From an uncultured Desulfobacter sp. (GTDB lineage: Bacteria; Desulfobacterota; Desulfobacteria; Desulfobacterales; Desulfobacteraceae), in the NCBI RefSeq assembly GCF_963665355.1, contig NZ_OY762229.1, positions 4,712,001-4,776,000 of the forward strand: a stretch of DNA of 64,000 nt, in the 5' to 3' direction. The translations under genes and the position numbers were made by a program. Shown here piece by piece: positions 16,846-26,411 of this stretch. Below the pieces are notes generated by a model. The model did not search any database. It had not been told where the DNA came from and was given only the letters and a program-made list of their open reading frames with translations. Each line of letters starts with the position of its first letter. Positions within the stretch are counted from its first letter, which is position 1.

Positions 16846-17853
16846 ATGAATCAAAGGTACTTGATCCCCCTTACTGCTGTCTTTCTGCTCTTCCTGTTGG
16901 CTTACACAGGGGTTGAGGGACTCGGGCTTCGGGTGGTATTTGGTGTACTGATTCCGTACCTGGCAGTTGCCGTGTTCCTGATTGGCTTTGTACGCAAAGT
17001 CATGGGATGGGCAGCCTCTGCCGTGCCGTTCAGGATTCCTACAACCTGCGGTCAGCAGAAATCTTTGCCATGGATCAAACAGAACACCATTGACAACCCG
17101 AACACATCTGCCGGCGTTTTTGTAAGAATGCTCCTGGAAATTTTTGCTTTCCGGTCATTGTTCAGAAACACAAAAGCAGCGTTTAACAGACATGCTTCCA
17201 ACAGGCTCTCCTATTCCTGGGAAATTTTTCTGTGGGTGGGTGCGCTTGCATTCCACTACGCATTCCTTGCAGTTCTTCTCAGGCACTTAAGATTTTTCTT
17301 TGCACCTGTTCCCGGATGCATCAAGCTGATAGAAAGTCTGGACGGCATTATTCAGGTTGGTCTTCCCGGTCTGTTTATTTCCGGACCTGTCCTTCTGCTG
17401 GCGGCACTATTCCTTTTAAGCCGCAGAGTTTTTGATCTGAAAGTCAGCTATATCTCCCAGGCTGCTGATTATTTCCCCTTGTTTCTGATCATCGGCATTG
17501 CCGCATCCGGCATCGCCATGCGCTACTTTACCAAAGTGGATATCATCGGCATCAAGGAACTGACCATGGGACTGGCGACCTTTCATCCCCATATTCCTGA
17601 AGAAGTGGGCGGGTTGTTCTACGGACATCTTTTCCTTGTGAGCATCCTGTTTGCCTATTTCCCCATGAGCAAACTGATGCACATGGGCGGCGTCTTCTTG
17701 AGCCCGACCCGGAACATGGCCAACAACACCCGGGCCAAACGGCATGTTAACCCCTGGAACTATGATGTGCCCATCCATACTTATGAACAGTATGAGGACC
17801 ACTTCAGAGACAAAATGATTGAAGCCGGCCTGCCGGTGGATAAAAAGGAGTGA
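16846..17853 (+). CDS. dsrM: DsrM, membrane cytochrome b subunit of the DsrMKJOP complex
   Basis: 335 aa. GAGG lies 11-14 nt before ATG 16846. DsrM is the heme b-containing, NarI-like membrane subunit that exchanges electrons between the menaquinone pool and DsrK in sulfate reducers. Seen: two N-terminal membrane helices (LIPLTAVFLLFLLAYTG, VVFGVLIPYLAVAVFLIGF), then a cluster of helices with histidines suited to heme ligation (ALAFHYAFLAVLLRHLRFF, HLFLVSILFAYFPMSKLMHM). The cytoplasmic tail YDVPIHTYEQYEDHFRDKM is typical. The stop is 3 bp before dsrK. Identity is firm because all five subunits follow in canonical order. Confidence 0.95.
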   Translation: MNQRYLIPLTAVFLLFLLAYTGVEGLGLRVVFGVLIPYLAVAVFLIGFVRKVMGWAASAVPFRIPTTCGQQKSLPWIKQNTIDNPNTSAGVFVRMLLEIFAFRSLFRNTKAAFNRHASNRLSYSWEIFLWVGALAFHYAFLAVLLRHLRFFFAPVPGCIKLIESLDGIIQVGLPGLFISGPVLLLAALFLLSRRVFDLKVSYISQAADYFPLFLIIGIAASGIAMRYFTKVDIIGIKELTMGLATFHPHIPEEVGGLFYGHLFLVSILFAYFPMSKLMHMGGVFLSPTRNMANNTRAKRHVNPWNYDVPIHTYEQYEDHFRDKMIEAGLPVDKKE

Positions 17854-17856
17854 TAG

Positions 17857-19515
17857 ATGGCTGACGAACTTACACCGGATGAAGCATTAGACAAAATTGA
17901 TTATCGTCCCCGGTCTAGCTCCGAGCCCAGCAATTGGCTGGACACTACCAAATCTGTTCAGATCCGGCCCGGCATGTACTGCTATGCAGCCAAAGCGGAC
18001 AGTGTTCAGACCCTGGGGCTTCCCAATGCCAGAGAATGGAATCCCATAGAAGATGACTGGAAACTGCCTGAAAACTGGCAGCAGATCCTTCATGAGGGAA
18101 TCAAAGAACGGCTGGAGCGTTTCCGTACATTTAAAGTATTCATGGACATCTGCGTACGTTGTGGTGCCTGCGCAGACAAATGCCATTTCTTCCTGGGAAC
18201 CGGCGATCCCAAAAACATGCCGGTACTGCGGGCTGAGTTGCTGCGGTCCATCTACCGAAATGACTTTACCCTGGCCGGCAAGATCATGAAAAAGATCCCC
18301 GGGGGCAAGCGTCTTTTAGGTGCCAGAGAAATGACCCTGGAAGCACTCAAAGAGATGTGGTACTACTTTTTCCAATGTACTGAATGCCGACGCTGTTCAG
18401 TATTCTGCCCCTACGGCATTGACACGGCTGAAATCACCATCATGGGCCGTGAGCTTCTCAACCTTCTGGGATTGAATATTGACTGGATTGCGACACCGGT
18501 TTCCAACTGTTATAAGACCGGAAACCACCTGGGTATCCAGCCCCACGCCTTCAAGGATATGCTTGAGTTCTTTGTCGAGGACATCGAATCAATTACAGGC
18601 GTCAACTGTACACCCCAGTTCCAGAAAAAAGGGGCGGACATCCTTTTCATCACCCCTTCCGGTGACGTATTTGCCGATCCCGGCACCTACACCTGCCAGG
18701 GGTATCTGATCCTGTTCAAATATCTCAAAGAGAAATACGGACTGGATGTCACCTGGTCAACCTATGCCTCCGAGGGCGGCAACTTTGGTTTCTTTACCTC
18801 CCATGAGACCATGAAACGGCTCAATGCCAAGATGTACGCAGAAGCCAAACGTCTTGGTGTCAAATGGATTCTGGGCGGTGAGTGCGGCCATATGTGGCGT
18901 GTAATCCACCAGTACATGGACACCATGAACGGTCCTGCCGACTTCATGGAAGTCCCTGTGAACCCCATCACCGGCACCCGGTTTGAAAATGCCGCTTCCA
19001 CCAAGATGGTACATATCACCGAGTTCACCGCTGACCTGATCAAGCACGGCAAGCTTGAACTTGACAAGAGCCGCAACGCCAACCGTATCATGACCTTCCA
19101 CGACTCCTGCAACCCAGCCAGAGGTATGGGGCTTCTGGATGAACCGCGGTATGTTATTGAGGCGTGTGTGGATCAGTTCTATGAAATGCCCCCCAACACC
19201 ATCCGCGAACAGACCTTTTGCTGCGGTTCCGGTGCTGGTCTCAACGCCGGTGAAAACATGGAATTGAGAATGGCCGGTGCCCTGCCCCGGGCCAATGCAC
19301 TGAAATATGTCCATGAAAAATTCGGTGTAAACACCCTTGGCACCATCTGCGCCATTGACCGTGCTGCCCTTTCCACCCTGTGCGAATACTGGGTTCCGGA
19401 ATGCGAGGTCGCCGGTGTTCACGAACTTGTGGGCAATGCATTGATTCTGCCGGGTGAAAAGAAAAGAACCGAGGACCTGAGAATGGAACCCCTGCCCGGG
19501 GTAGAGGAGGAATAA
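17857..19515 (+). CDS. dsrK: DsrK, HdrD-like iron-sulfur catalytic subunit
   Basis: 552 aa. Cytoplasmic subunit related to heterodisulfide reductase HdrD; thought to reduce the DsrC trisulfide formed by dissimilatory sulfite reductase. Seen: two ferredoxin-type clusters, CVRCGACADKCHFF near residue 98 and CTECRRCSVFCPYG near residue 173, then a CCG-domain region with GGECGHMWR (~residue 345), HDSCNPARG (~413) and FCCGSGAGLNAGE (~454), the ligands of the unusual catalytic [4Fe4S] centre. The gap to dsrJ is one base pair. Length and motifs match DsrK of Desulfobacterota. Confidence 0.96.
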   Translation: MADELTPDEALDKIDYRPRSSSEPSNWLDTTKSVQIRPGMYCYAAKADSVQTLGLPNAREWNPIEDDWKLPENWQQILHEGIKERLERFRTFKVFMDICVRCGACADKCHFFLGTGDPKNMPVLRAELLRSIYRNDFTLAGKIMKKIPGGKRLLGAREMTLEALKEMWYYFFQCTECRRCSVFCPYGIDTAEITIMGRELLNLLGLNIDWIATPVSNCYKTGNHLGIQPHAFKDMLEFFVEDIESITGVNCTPQFQKKGADILFITPSGDVFADPGTYTCQGYLILFKYLKEKYGLDVTWSTYASEGGNFGFFTSHETMKRLNAKMYAEAKRLGVKWILGGECGHMWRVIHQYMDTMNGPADFMEVPVNPITGTRFENAASTKMVHITEFTADLIKHGKLELDKSRNANRIMTFHDSCNPARGMGLLDEPRYVIEACVDQFYEMPPNTIREQTFCCGSGAGLNAGENMELRMAGALPRANALKYVHEKFGVNTLGTICAIDRAALSTLCEYWVPECEVAGVHELVGNALILPGEKKRTEDLRMEPLPGVEEE

Positions 19516-19516
19516 G

Positions 19517-19912
19517 ATGAGTAAAAACATGATTATGGCAGGACTTGCGGTATTCGTGCTCGCCGTTCTTTCTCCATTCTGGTTCAACATAATCACAACC
19601 ACACAGGCAGCGCCCAAACCCGAACTTCTGGGGCAGGCTGCAGAAGCAAAAAAATGTGTACTGGCCAAATATGAAATGCGGGCAGAACATATGTACCTTC
19701 TTGATGTGTGGCGGGATTCTGTTGTGCGCCATGGGGACCGAAAATACACAGGGACCAACGGCGAAACCTTTAACATGAGCCTGTCCACGGGTGAAAATTC
19801 CTGTCTGGGATGCCATGAAGACAAAGCAAAATTCTGTGACAGCTGCCACGACTACGCCTCTGTGAGCCCCTATTGCTGGGATTGTCACACCAACCCCAAG
19901 GAGATTAAATGA
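19517..19912 (+). CDS. dsrJ: DsrJ, periplasmic triheme cytochrome c
   Basis: 131 aa. An N-terminal hydrophobic segment (IMAGLAVFVLAVLSPFWF) acts as signal anchor; the rest is periplasmic. Three CxxCH heme sites are packed near the C-terminus: CLGCH (~residue 95), CDSCH (~104) and CWDCH (~119). The family is known for one heme with unusual ligation. Its exact electron partner is unresolved in the literature. It overlaps the start of dsrO by 4 bp (ATGA), so translation is coupled. Confidence 0.95.
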   Translation: MSKNMIMAGLAVFVLAVLSPFWFNIITTTQAAPKPELLGQAAEAKKCVLAKYEMRAEHMYLLDVWRDSVVRHGDRKYTGTNGETFNMSLSTGENSCLGCHEDKAKFCDSCHDYASVSPYCWDCHTNPKEIK

Positions 19913-20733
19913 TGATAAAGAGCAGAAGAAGCTTTCTTAAAGTAGCGGGTATTGCTGCCATCGGAATGGGTGCTGCTCCGGTAATGAATCTTGCCGCATC
20001 AGAATCCCACGGCAGCGCCCAACCGGTAATTGCGAAAAACGAAGAGGCCATGCATGCCAAACGCTGGGGTATGGTCATTGACACCAATAAGCTTACCGAA
20101 GAAGTTGCTGAAGCAGTAAAAGAAGCCTGTCATAAGGCCCATAACGTACCGGATTTCACCATGACCCCGGACCCGGAAAAGTTTCCCAATACCCGTCCGG
20201 TCAGGGATGGCCAGGAAATCAAGTGGATATGGCACGAACACTTCCACTATGCGTTTCCCGACAAGGATGATGAATTTCTGGTTGAAAAGTTCCATGATCT
20301 GCCTTTCCTTGTAACCTGCAACCATTGCAAAAATGCGCCTTGCGTACAGGCATGCCCCACCCAGGCAACCTTCAAGCGGGAAGACGGTATTGTCATCATG
20401 GACTACCACCGCTGCATCGGTTGCCGGTTCTGCATGGCTGCATGCCCTTACGGCTCAAGAAATTTCAACTTCAGAGATCCGCGGCCCTTCATTGAAGAGA
20501 CAGCCCCGGGTTTCCCCACCCGGACCAAGGGTGTGGTTGAAAAATGCAACCTGTGTGCCGAACGTCTGGCCAAAGGTGAGCAACCCCATTGTGTGGAAGC
20601 AAGCGAAGGCGCTATTGTCGTAGGCGACCTGGAAGATCCTGAATCCGAAATCCGTGGTCTGCTGAAAGAACATTATACAATCAGACGTAAACAGGAACTG
20701 GGTACCGAACCCAGTGTTTACTACATCGTTTAA
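19909..20733 (+). CDS. dsrO: DsrO, periplasmic ferredoxin-like subunit with Tat signal
   Basis: 274 aa. The N-terminus KSRRSFLKVAGIAAIG is a twin-arginine signal, so the folded protein is exported to the periplasm. Seen: CNHCKNAPCVQACPTQATF, HRCIGCRFCMAACPYGSRNF and CNLCAERLAKGEQPHCVEA, cysteine sets for several [4Fe4S] clusters as in DmsB/NrfC-like proteins. It pairs with the NrfD-like DsrP and probably carries electrons between DsrP and DsrJ. 11 bp separate it from dsrP. Confidence 0.95.
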   Translation: MMIKSRRSFLKVAGIAAIGMGAAPVMNLAASESHGSAQPVIAKNEEAMHAKRWGMVIDTNKLTEEVAEAVKEACHKAHNVPDFTMTPDPEKFPNTRPVRDGQEIKWIWHEHFHYAFPDKDDEFLVEKFHDLPFLVTCNHCKNAPCVQACPTQATFKREDGIVIMDYHRCIGCRFCMAACPYGSRNFNFRDPRPFIEETAPGFPTRTKGVVEKCNLCAERLAKGEQPHCVEASEGAIVVGDLEDPESEIRGLLKEHYTIRRKQELGTEPSVYYIV

Positions 20734-20744
20734 GAGAGGCGACT

Positions 20745-21902
20745 ATGCTTGAGATAGCTATTAAAGGAAGTAAAAAATATTGGTTGTGGATCGTCCTTTT
20801 GCTCGCTGTCATGGGTGCAGGCGGCCTTGCCTACCTTGACCAGTTCCTCAACGGCCTGCAAATCACGGGCATGAGCCGGGACGTCTCCTGGGGATTTTAT
20901 ATCGCCAATTTCACCTTTCTTGTGGGTGTTGCCGCAGGTGGTGTTATGGTGGTTATTCCCTATTACCTTCATGATTACGAACGGTTCCACCGGATCACCA
21001 TTTTAGGTGAATTCCTGGCGGTTGCATGTCTGATCATGTGCCTTCTGTTCATTGTCGTGGACTTAGGCCAACCCACTCGTATGCTGAACGTACTGCTTTA
21101 CCCCACCCCCCACTCCATGCTCTTTTATGACATGATCGTTCTCAACGGTTATCTGTTTTTGAACATTGTTGTGGGCTGGAAGGTGCTTGAAGCAGAAAGA
21201 AACCAGGTGGAACCCGTTTGGTGGACCAAACCCCTTGTTCTGGTCTCCATCCCCTTTGCCATCGGCATCCATACGGTAACAGCTTACCTGTACTGCGGTC
21301 TGCCCGGACGCGGTTTCTGGCTGACGGCCATCCTGGCCCCCAGATTCCTGGCATCCGCCTTTGCTGCAGGTCCTGCGTTCCTGATCATTCTGTGCTACAT
21401 CATCCGTAAATTCACAAAATTTGATCCGGGCTGGGAAGCCATGCAGACCTTATCCAAAATTGTCTGCTATGCGATTATTGCCAACCTGTTCTTCTTTGCC
21501 TGTGAATGTTTTGTGGTTTACTACTCCGGAATCCCCAGCCATCTGGCCCATACCCAGTACCTTCTGTTCGGTCTGCACGGCCACAACATGATGGTGCCCT
21601 GGATGTGGAGCGCCCTGGGCCTCATGGGTTTAGGTGCCATTTTCCTGGTAATTCCAAAACTGAGAAACAATCACGCCCTGTTGCCTGTCACCTGCGCCAT
21701 GATCTTTTTCGGTGCCTGGATTGATAAGGCCCTTGGCATGATCGCCGGTGGTTTTGTTCCCTCTCCGCTGCATCATGTAAAGGAATATGCACCTACACTC
21801 CAGGAAGGTATCATTGCCCTGGGCGTATACGGCGCAGGCTTTTTTGTATTGACCATTCTGTACAAACTTGCCACCACAGTTAAAGAAGAGGTTCGCGGAT
21901 AA
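20745..21902 (+). CDS. dsrP: DsrP, NrfD-like quinone-interacting membrane subunit
   Basis: 385 aa, about ten predicted transmembrane helices, for example YWLWIVLLLAVMGAGGLAYL at the N-terminus and LQEGIIALGVYGAGFFVLTI near the end. NrfD-family subunits interact with menaquinone without bound heme. Acidic and aromatic residues within the helices (GFYIANFTFLVGVAAGG; VDLGQPTRMLNVLLYPTPHS) match the family. Last gene of the operon; a strong terminator follows at 21947. Confidence 0.95.
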   Translation: MLEIAIKGSKKYWLWIVLLLAVMGAGGLAYLDQFLNGLQITGMSRDVSWGFYIANFTFLVGVAAGGVMVVIPYYLHDYERFHRITILGEFLAVACLIMCLLFIVVDLGQPTRMLNVLLYPTPHSMLFYDMIVLNGYLFLNIVVGWKVLEAERNQVEPVWWTKPLVLVSIPFAIGIHTVTAYLYCGLPGRGFWLTAILAPRFLASAFAAGPAFLIILCYIIRKFTKFDPGWEAMQTLSKIVCYAIIANLFFFACECFVVYYSGIPSHLAHTQYLLFGLHGHNMMVPWMWSALGLMGLGAIFLVIPKLRNNHALLPVTCAMIFFGAWIDKALGMIAGGFVPSPLHHVKEYAPTLQEGIIALGVYGAGFFVLTILYKLATTVKEEVRG

Positions 21903-21946
21903 AACGTGTAAACATTTATTTGCACTAACCCGCTGATAGTACTAAG

Positions 21947-21978
21947 GGGGCTTTTTCATAAAAGCCCCCTTTTTTTTC
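21947..21978 (+). terminator. Rho-independent terminator of dsrMKJOP
   Basis: GGGGGCTTTT, loop, AAAAGCCCCC, then eight T. Perfect 10-bp stem 45 bp after the dsrP stop. Confidence 0.95.
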
Positions 21979-21981
21979 TTT

Positions 21982-22073
21982 AACAGCCATGGACTGACCT
22001 GACATATCAGCTGCCAGGCTCAGCCTACAAAGTTTGAAAGATCTGAGTAACTTACCCAGTCTTTCATATAAAA
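21982..22073 (+). repeat. Dispersed two-hairpin repeat, copy 2
   Basis: TTAACAGCCATGGACTGACC to CTTTCATATAAAA. It starts directly after the T-run of the dsr terminator and ends at the ribosome binding site of the radical SAM gene. First hairpin imperfect (CTGACCTG with CAGGCTCAG). Second hairpin GAAAGATCTGAGTAA with TTACCCAGTCTTTC has one bulge and one mismatch. Confidence 0.85.
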
Positions 22074-22085
22074 AAAGGATTACTT

Positions 22086-23729
22086 TTGTTGGATTCTTCT
22101 TTTCAATACATCATTGTCACGCCGGATGCTCCTGTTGAAGATTTGAAAAACAGAATCCTTGCAGCACTTTTTTCCCGGGAAACAGATCAGTTGAAAATTT
22201 TGATCCATCAAGCCCTGGACATAGCTGTGAATCCCAATCTTGGTGAAACAGATGAAAAATATCTGCGCCAGATTTTAACCGCCCTTGTCCGGTATAAAAA
22301 TCTGCTTGAAAAATCCGCAGACTTAAAACCGCAGACAAAACATCTTAAAAGCGCGCTGGCAGAAAAAGTACATCGAGCAACCCCAGATCATATGGGCTAT
22401 GAAACCTGGGAAAACCACCTTGATATTTCCCCCTGGCAGCACGAGTATATATTCAGTGAAGCCATCACCTTTCAAATGACATCGGGCTGCTCCAATTTCT
22501 GCCGTCGCTGCAATGAATGGGCATTGCCAAAAGTACGCCGGCATTTCAGCTTTGATGCTGTCAATATTTTCATTGATAAATTTCTGTTCCATGGGAATAC
22601 AGATCTGGCCCTTTATGGCGGATCAGACCCCCTGGACTGGTGTGATTTCCCCCATGATATCACCCATGTGCTCAATCGACTTGAAACAACCAGCCGATTC
22701 AGCCTTCTGACGAAAATTCCAAGGGAAAAAGAAGAATTGGCAAAAACGTTGATAAAGGCCCAAATCCCCATGTCCGTCAGTCTGACTGACCGGAACAAAG
22801 CCAGAGTTATGGCCCTGGAAGAAGAGATGGGGCAGGAGTTTGCCAAACAGCATGCGACGTCGGATCTTTTGATTCCTGCAGGTCTTGATGAAGATTTTGC
22901 AACTGTCAAACCATCCATCACGGACAGTTACGGCACAGAGGTCTCCTGCGACGGTGCCTTTGCCATAATCCCCGCCTTTACAAGTGCTCTGTATCCTTTT
23001 GGGCACAAAAAAATAAGAATCACGGCCAATAACCTATTCATCCCCCAAAAGAAAATAGGCCGCCCTGCTCTTTTGGTGGATTATTTCAAGCCGCTGGGGG
23101 TGGTTACCGCACAGGGCCCATCCATCCTGTCCGGACTTTTAGACGTTCAAGTGGAAAATATTCTTTTTGATAACGGCACAGATGAACTCACGCCCCCGGG
23201 AATGAGAAGCATCAGGGAGTATTTTGATGTCTTTTCGGACAAGGCTCGGCAAAAACGAAAAAACCTGACCCCTTCGGTGGTCAAACGGATAAAAGAGAAA
23301 TATCTGCACACCATCTGCTTTAGTGATTTATCTATTTATCAAAAAAACGCCTTAAAGAACGAAATTGTTGACCATATCCAGTTTACAAGAAAAAACACCG
23401 TGTTACAGGCAAGGAATTGCAGTCTCTCCTTTTTCCTTGCCGTCATTTATGAATATATCCAAAACCAGCCCATAAAATGCCGGATTATACGTCATCTGAC
23501 ACAGCAGGAATACATGCTGCGCTGCCATCAATTCCAAAACCTTAACCCGCTGGTGTCCATTGCAAAAATTCTTGGGAGCCCGGATACGGATCCATGGCTT
23601 CTGTTCAGATATTTTGCCCTGTCCCTGCTTCACAAAGGTCCTTTAAAACAGGTGGATCAGTTTATTCAGGAATATCCTGCAGTGTTTCACCCGGAAAAAG
23701 ACCGGTTTATTCCTGTAAGTCTGGGCTGA
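22086..23729 (+). CDS. Radical SAM-like iron-sulfur protein of unknown function, 547 aa
   Basis: AAGGA at 22075-22079 precedes TTG starts at 22086 and 22089. The N-terminal 120 residues are helical and unrecognised. Then TSGCSNFCRRCNEWALPK (about residue 136) gives a CxxxCxxC triad, as in radical SAM enzymes, followed by LALYGGSDPLDW, a GGE-like position, and beta-alpha segments (SRFSLLTKIP, IPMSVSLTDRNKARV). The C-terminal ~200 residues lack motifs I know. It could generate a 5'-deoxyadenosyl radical, but the substrate is unknown. It stands alone between the dsr terminator and the convergent opp operon; its last 43 bp overlap the end of oppF on the other strand. Confidence 0.65.
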   Translation: MLDSSFQYIIVTPDAPVEDLKNRILAALFSRETDQLKILIHQALDIAVNPNLGETDEKYLRQILTALVRYKNLLEKSADLKPQTKHLKSALAEKVHRATPDHMGYETWENHLDISPWQHEYIFSEAITFQMTSGCSNFCRRCNEWALPKVRRHFSFDAVNIFIDKFLFHGNTDLALYGGSDPLDWCDFPHDITHVLNRLETTSRFSLLTKIPREKEELAKTLIKAQIPMSVSLTDRNKARVMALEEEMGQEFAKQHATSDLLIPAGLDEDFATVKPSITDSYGTEVSCDGAFAIIPAFTSALYPFGHKKIRITANNLFIPQKKIGRPALLVDYFKPLGVVTAQGPSILSGLLDVQVENILFDNGTDELTPPGMRSIREYFDVFSDKARQKRKNLTPSVVKRIKEKYLHTICFSDLSIYQKNALKNEIVDHIQFTRKNTVLQARNCSLSFFLAVIYEYIQNQPIKCRIIRHLTQQEYMLRCHQFQNLNPLVSIAKILGSPDTDPWLLFRYFALSLLHKGPLKQVDQFIQEYPAVFHPEKDRFIPVSLG

Positions 23730-24526
23730 ACATCTATCAGTTTTTTTGTGTAGGGGTGTTGTGGCTGTTCAATTATTTTTTTTGCGGTGTTCACCTCCAC
23801 AATTCGGCCCTCATGGATGACAGCCACCCGGTCGCACAGATATCTCGCCGCTGCCAGATTATGGGTAATTAATAAAAAGGTCATGTGAAATTTATTCCGG
23901 ATCTGTTTTAAAATTTCAAACAATTGAATGGCAATGGTGGCATCAAGCATGGACGTGGGTTCGTCTGCCACCACAAATTGGGGCTTGAGCACAATGGCCC
24001 TGGCAATGGCAACGCGCTGGCGCTGGCCGCCTGACAGCTGGTGGGGATATCGTGAATAATAATCACGGCCGGGTTGAAGCCCTACGGTCTCAAGGGCGGC
24101 AAGAACTTTTGTTCGCCGGCTGTCATGGGTGCCGATGCGGTGTACGATCAAAGGCTCCATAATGGTTTCGGCAATGGACAGATGGGGATTTAAGGACTGA
24201 TAGGGGTCCTGAAAAATCATCTGAACCCGGGCCCGGAACTGTTTGAGCTCCCGGCCGCAAAGCCCGCCCACATGTTGCCCGTCAAGGCTGATATGTCCCT
24301 TTGTCGGTGTTTCCAGCCGGACCAGAAGACGGCCGCAGGTTGTTTTCCCGGATCCGCTCTGGCCCACCAGGCCCAGAATCTCCCCCCGGTTGATAAACAA
24401 ATCCACATGATCAAGGGCCAATACGGTCTTCTTCCCCTTTGAAAAAAAGGAACGTCCGGGATAATAAGCCTTGGTAACCCCTTTCATTTCCACAAGGGGA
24501 GAGTTGTTGCAATCAATGCCGTTCAT
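23687..24526 (-). CDS. oppF: Peptide ABC transporter ATPase, OppF/DppF type
   Basis: 279 aa. Seen: Walker A GQSGSGKTT, Q-loop IFQDPYQSLNP, signature LSGGQRQRVAIARAI, Walker B FVVADEPTSMLD and H-loop LLITHN, then the short C-terminal PHPYTK..-type tail (QPQHPYTKKLIDVQ) of oligopeptide/dipeptide ATPases. It energises import with OppD through the two permeases. Its first codons overlap the end of oppD by 14 bp. Last gene of the operon; its 3' end overlaps the convergent radical SAM gene by 43 bp and no separate terminator is visible. Confidence 0.92.
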   Translation of the reverse strand: MNGIDCNNSPLVEMKGVTKAYYPGRSFFSKGKKTVLALDHVDLFINRGEILGLVGQSGSGKTTCGRLLVRLETPTKGHISLDGQHVGGLCGRELKQFRARVQMIFQDPYQSLNPHLSIAETIMEPLIVHRIGTHDSRRTKVLAALETVGLQPGRDYYSRYPHQLSGGQRQRVAIARAIVLKPQFVVADEPTSMLDATIAIQLFEILKQIRNKFHMTFLLITHNLAAARYLCDRVAVIHEGRIVEVNTAKKIIEQPQHPYTKKLIDVQPRLTGINRSFSG

Positions 24527-25496
24527 TGCCCTGCCCTATCATCTGTTTGCCGCAGCACAACACACTGTGGGTTGGCGAAATATTTGCCCAAGAGGGAATT
24601 GTATTCCGGCATTTTTCACAACTGACCTTGCAGTTGGGTATAAACCGGCACAATCCCTCTTCCATGGCTTCATTTAAAGAAATATTCATTTCCGGCACCA
24701 CGATACTCTCCACGTTGTCCAGGCTGAGATAAGCACCGAGCAGGGTCCGGGTATAGGGATGCCCGGGCGTGGAAAATACCTCCCGGACAGTTCCTTTTTC
24801 CACGATCTGGCCGCCGTACATCACACAGACATCATCGCACACGGATGCCACCACGGCAATGTCATGGGAAATGAAAATAACCCCTGTATTCATCCGGACC
24901 TGGATGCTTTTCAAGCGTTTCAGGATCTGATCCTGGACAACAACGTCCAGAGCGGTGGTGGGTTCGTCGGCAATGACGAGAACCGGAGAGCAGGCCAGGG
25001 CCATGGCAATAACAACCCGCTGCTTCATGCCCCCGGAATATTGATGGGGATAATCATAAATTCTGTCCAGAGGAATTTCCACCAGTTCAAATAATTCTTT
25101 GACCCGGGCATCAATCTGGTCCTCGGCCATTTCCGGATGGTGACAGGCGATGGCTTCCCTCACCTGATCTTGCACCCGGAAAACGGGATTCAGGGCATTC
25201 ATGGCGGCCTGGAAAATCATGGAGATCTCTTTTCCCCTGATCCTGGCCCATTGGGATTCACCAAGCTCTGACAGTTCAATGTCCCCAAAGGCCATGGATC
25301 CGGATAAAATTTTTGCGTTATCCGGCAAAAGCCCCATGAGCGACATGCCGATGGTGGTTTTCCCGCACCCGGACTCACCCACAATGCCCAAAGGGCGCGC
25401 CATTTCCACATTAAAAGAGATATTGTCCACGGCGGTGAACATCCCGTATCGGGTCTGATATCCGATGGTTAAATTTTTTACCGATAAGAGGCTCAT
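24513..25496 (-). CDS. oppD: Peptide ABC transporter ATPase, OppD/DppD type
   Basis: 327 aa. Seen: Walker [10 protein letters not shown], signature [15 protein letters not shown], Walker [15 protein letters not shown]-loop FISHD, and the family's C-terminal cysteine-rich [14 protein letters not shown] with a further CC, which in OppD/DppD proteins can bind an iron-sulfur cluster. Starts ATG 25496, 3 bp after oppC ends. Substrate specificity cannot be read from ATPases. Confidence 0.92.
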   Translation of the reverse strand: MSLLSVKNLTIGYQTRYGMFTAVDNISFNVEMARPLGIVGESGCGKTTIGMSLMGLLPDNAKILSGSMAFGDIELSELGESQWARIRGKEISMIFQAAMNALNPVFRVQDQVREAIACHHPEMAEDQIDARVKELFELVEIPLDRIYDYPHQYSGGMKQRVVIAMALACSPVLVIADEPTTALDVVVQDQILKRLKSIQVRMNTGVIFISHDIAVVASVCDDVCVMYGGQIVEKGTVREVFSTPGHPYTRTLLGAYLSLDNVESIVVPEMNISLNEAMEEGLCRFIPNCKVSCEKCRNTIPSWANISPTHSVLCCGKQMIGQGNERH

Positions 25497-25499
25497 GGG

Positions 25500-26393
25500 T
25501 TAAAAATGTCCTTCCCGTCTCAGCCTTGGGTCAAGGACCTCGTCCATGGCCCGCCCCATCAGATAAAAGGCAAGGGTCAACAGGGATATGCTGATTCCCG
25601 GTGGAATAAGCCAGTAAGGGGCCTGAAACATGTGCCCGGATTTCCATACCCACTGCAGCATCATGCCCCAGCTCACCTGGGAAGGATCGCCAAACCCTAA
25701 AAATGACAGGGCTGCCTCCACAAGAATGGCAGCCGTCACCCGGAAGGTCATGTATAAGAAAGCCAGGGGCAGAACATTGGGCATAATGTGACGAAAAATT
25801 ATGCGCATGTGAGAAGCTCCGGCCACCCGGGAGGCCTCTATAAAGGGACGCTGCTTTAATGACAATGTCTGGGACCGGATCACCCGGGACACGGCGGGCC
25901 AGCGCATAACGGCAATAATAAAAACGATAAGCCAGATATTGAACTGCCCGAACAAGGACGCCAGAATCAACAGAATCACAAGAGAAGGCATGACCATGAT
26001 AATGTCTGCCCCGCGCATGAGCACGACATCCACCCATCCGCCGGCATAGCCTGCCACCATGCCGATGACCGTGCCCAGAACAATGGAAAAAAAGGCCGAG
26101 GACAATCCCACAATAAATGCCACTTTTGCTCCTTCCAGAAGCTGGGCAAAAATATCCCGGCCCACGTTGTCCGTTCCTAGAAAATGTGTCAGACTGGGGG
26201 GTGAAGATATACTGATATTTGGGTCAATACCGGTCATGGGATCATACATGGGACCAAGCCATGGCAAAAAAAATGACGCCAGGGCCATGAGCATAAACAC
26301 CGACAATATGGCGATGCCGGCCTTGCCCACAGGGTTTTTAATAAATAGTCTCCAGCCGGCCGTAAATCGTTTAATGTGTTGACTGTTCATCAT
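25500..26393 (-). CDS. oppC: Peptide ABC transporter permease, OppC/DppC type
   Basis: 297 aa, six predicted membrane helices. Seen: an N-terminal cytoplasmic stretch FTAGWRLFIKNPVGKAGI typical of OppC, LGTDNVGRDIFAQLLEGAKV, and the EAA loop SFIEASRVAGASHMRIIFRH-like segment (PFIEASRVAGASHMRIIF) that contacts the ATPases. ATG at 26393 or 26390. 18 bp after oppB. Confidence 0.92.
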   Translation of the reverse strand: MMNSQHIKRFTAGWRLFIKNPVGKAGIAILSVFMLMALASFFLPWLGPMYDPMTGIDPNISISSPPSLTHFLGTDNVGRDIFAQLLEGAKVAFIVGLSSAFFSIVLGTVIGMVAGYAGGWVDVVLMRGADIIMVMPSLVILLILASLFGQFNIWLIVFIIAVMRWPAVSRVIRSQTLSLKQRPFIEASRVAGASHMRIIFRHIMPNVLPLAFLYMTFRVTAAILVEAALSFLGFGDPSQVSWGMMLQWVWKSGHMFQAPYWLIPPGISISLLTLAFYLMGRAMDEVLDPRLRREGHF

Positions 26394-26411
26394 ATCCCCC
26401 CCCGGTTCCTT

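Noticed and set aside
18757-19824. 355-aa ORF antisense to dsrK/dsrJ
   Set aside because: It lies wholly opposite genes with clear cysteine motifs and operon spacing, and has no recognisable domain; a by-product of codon bias.
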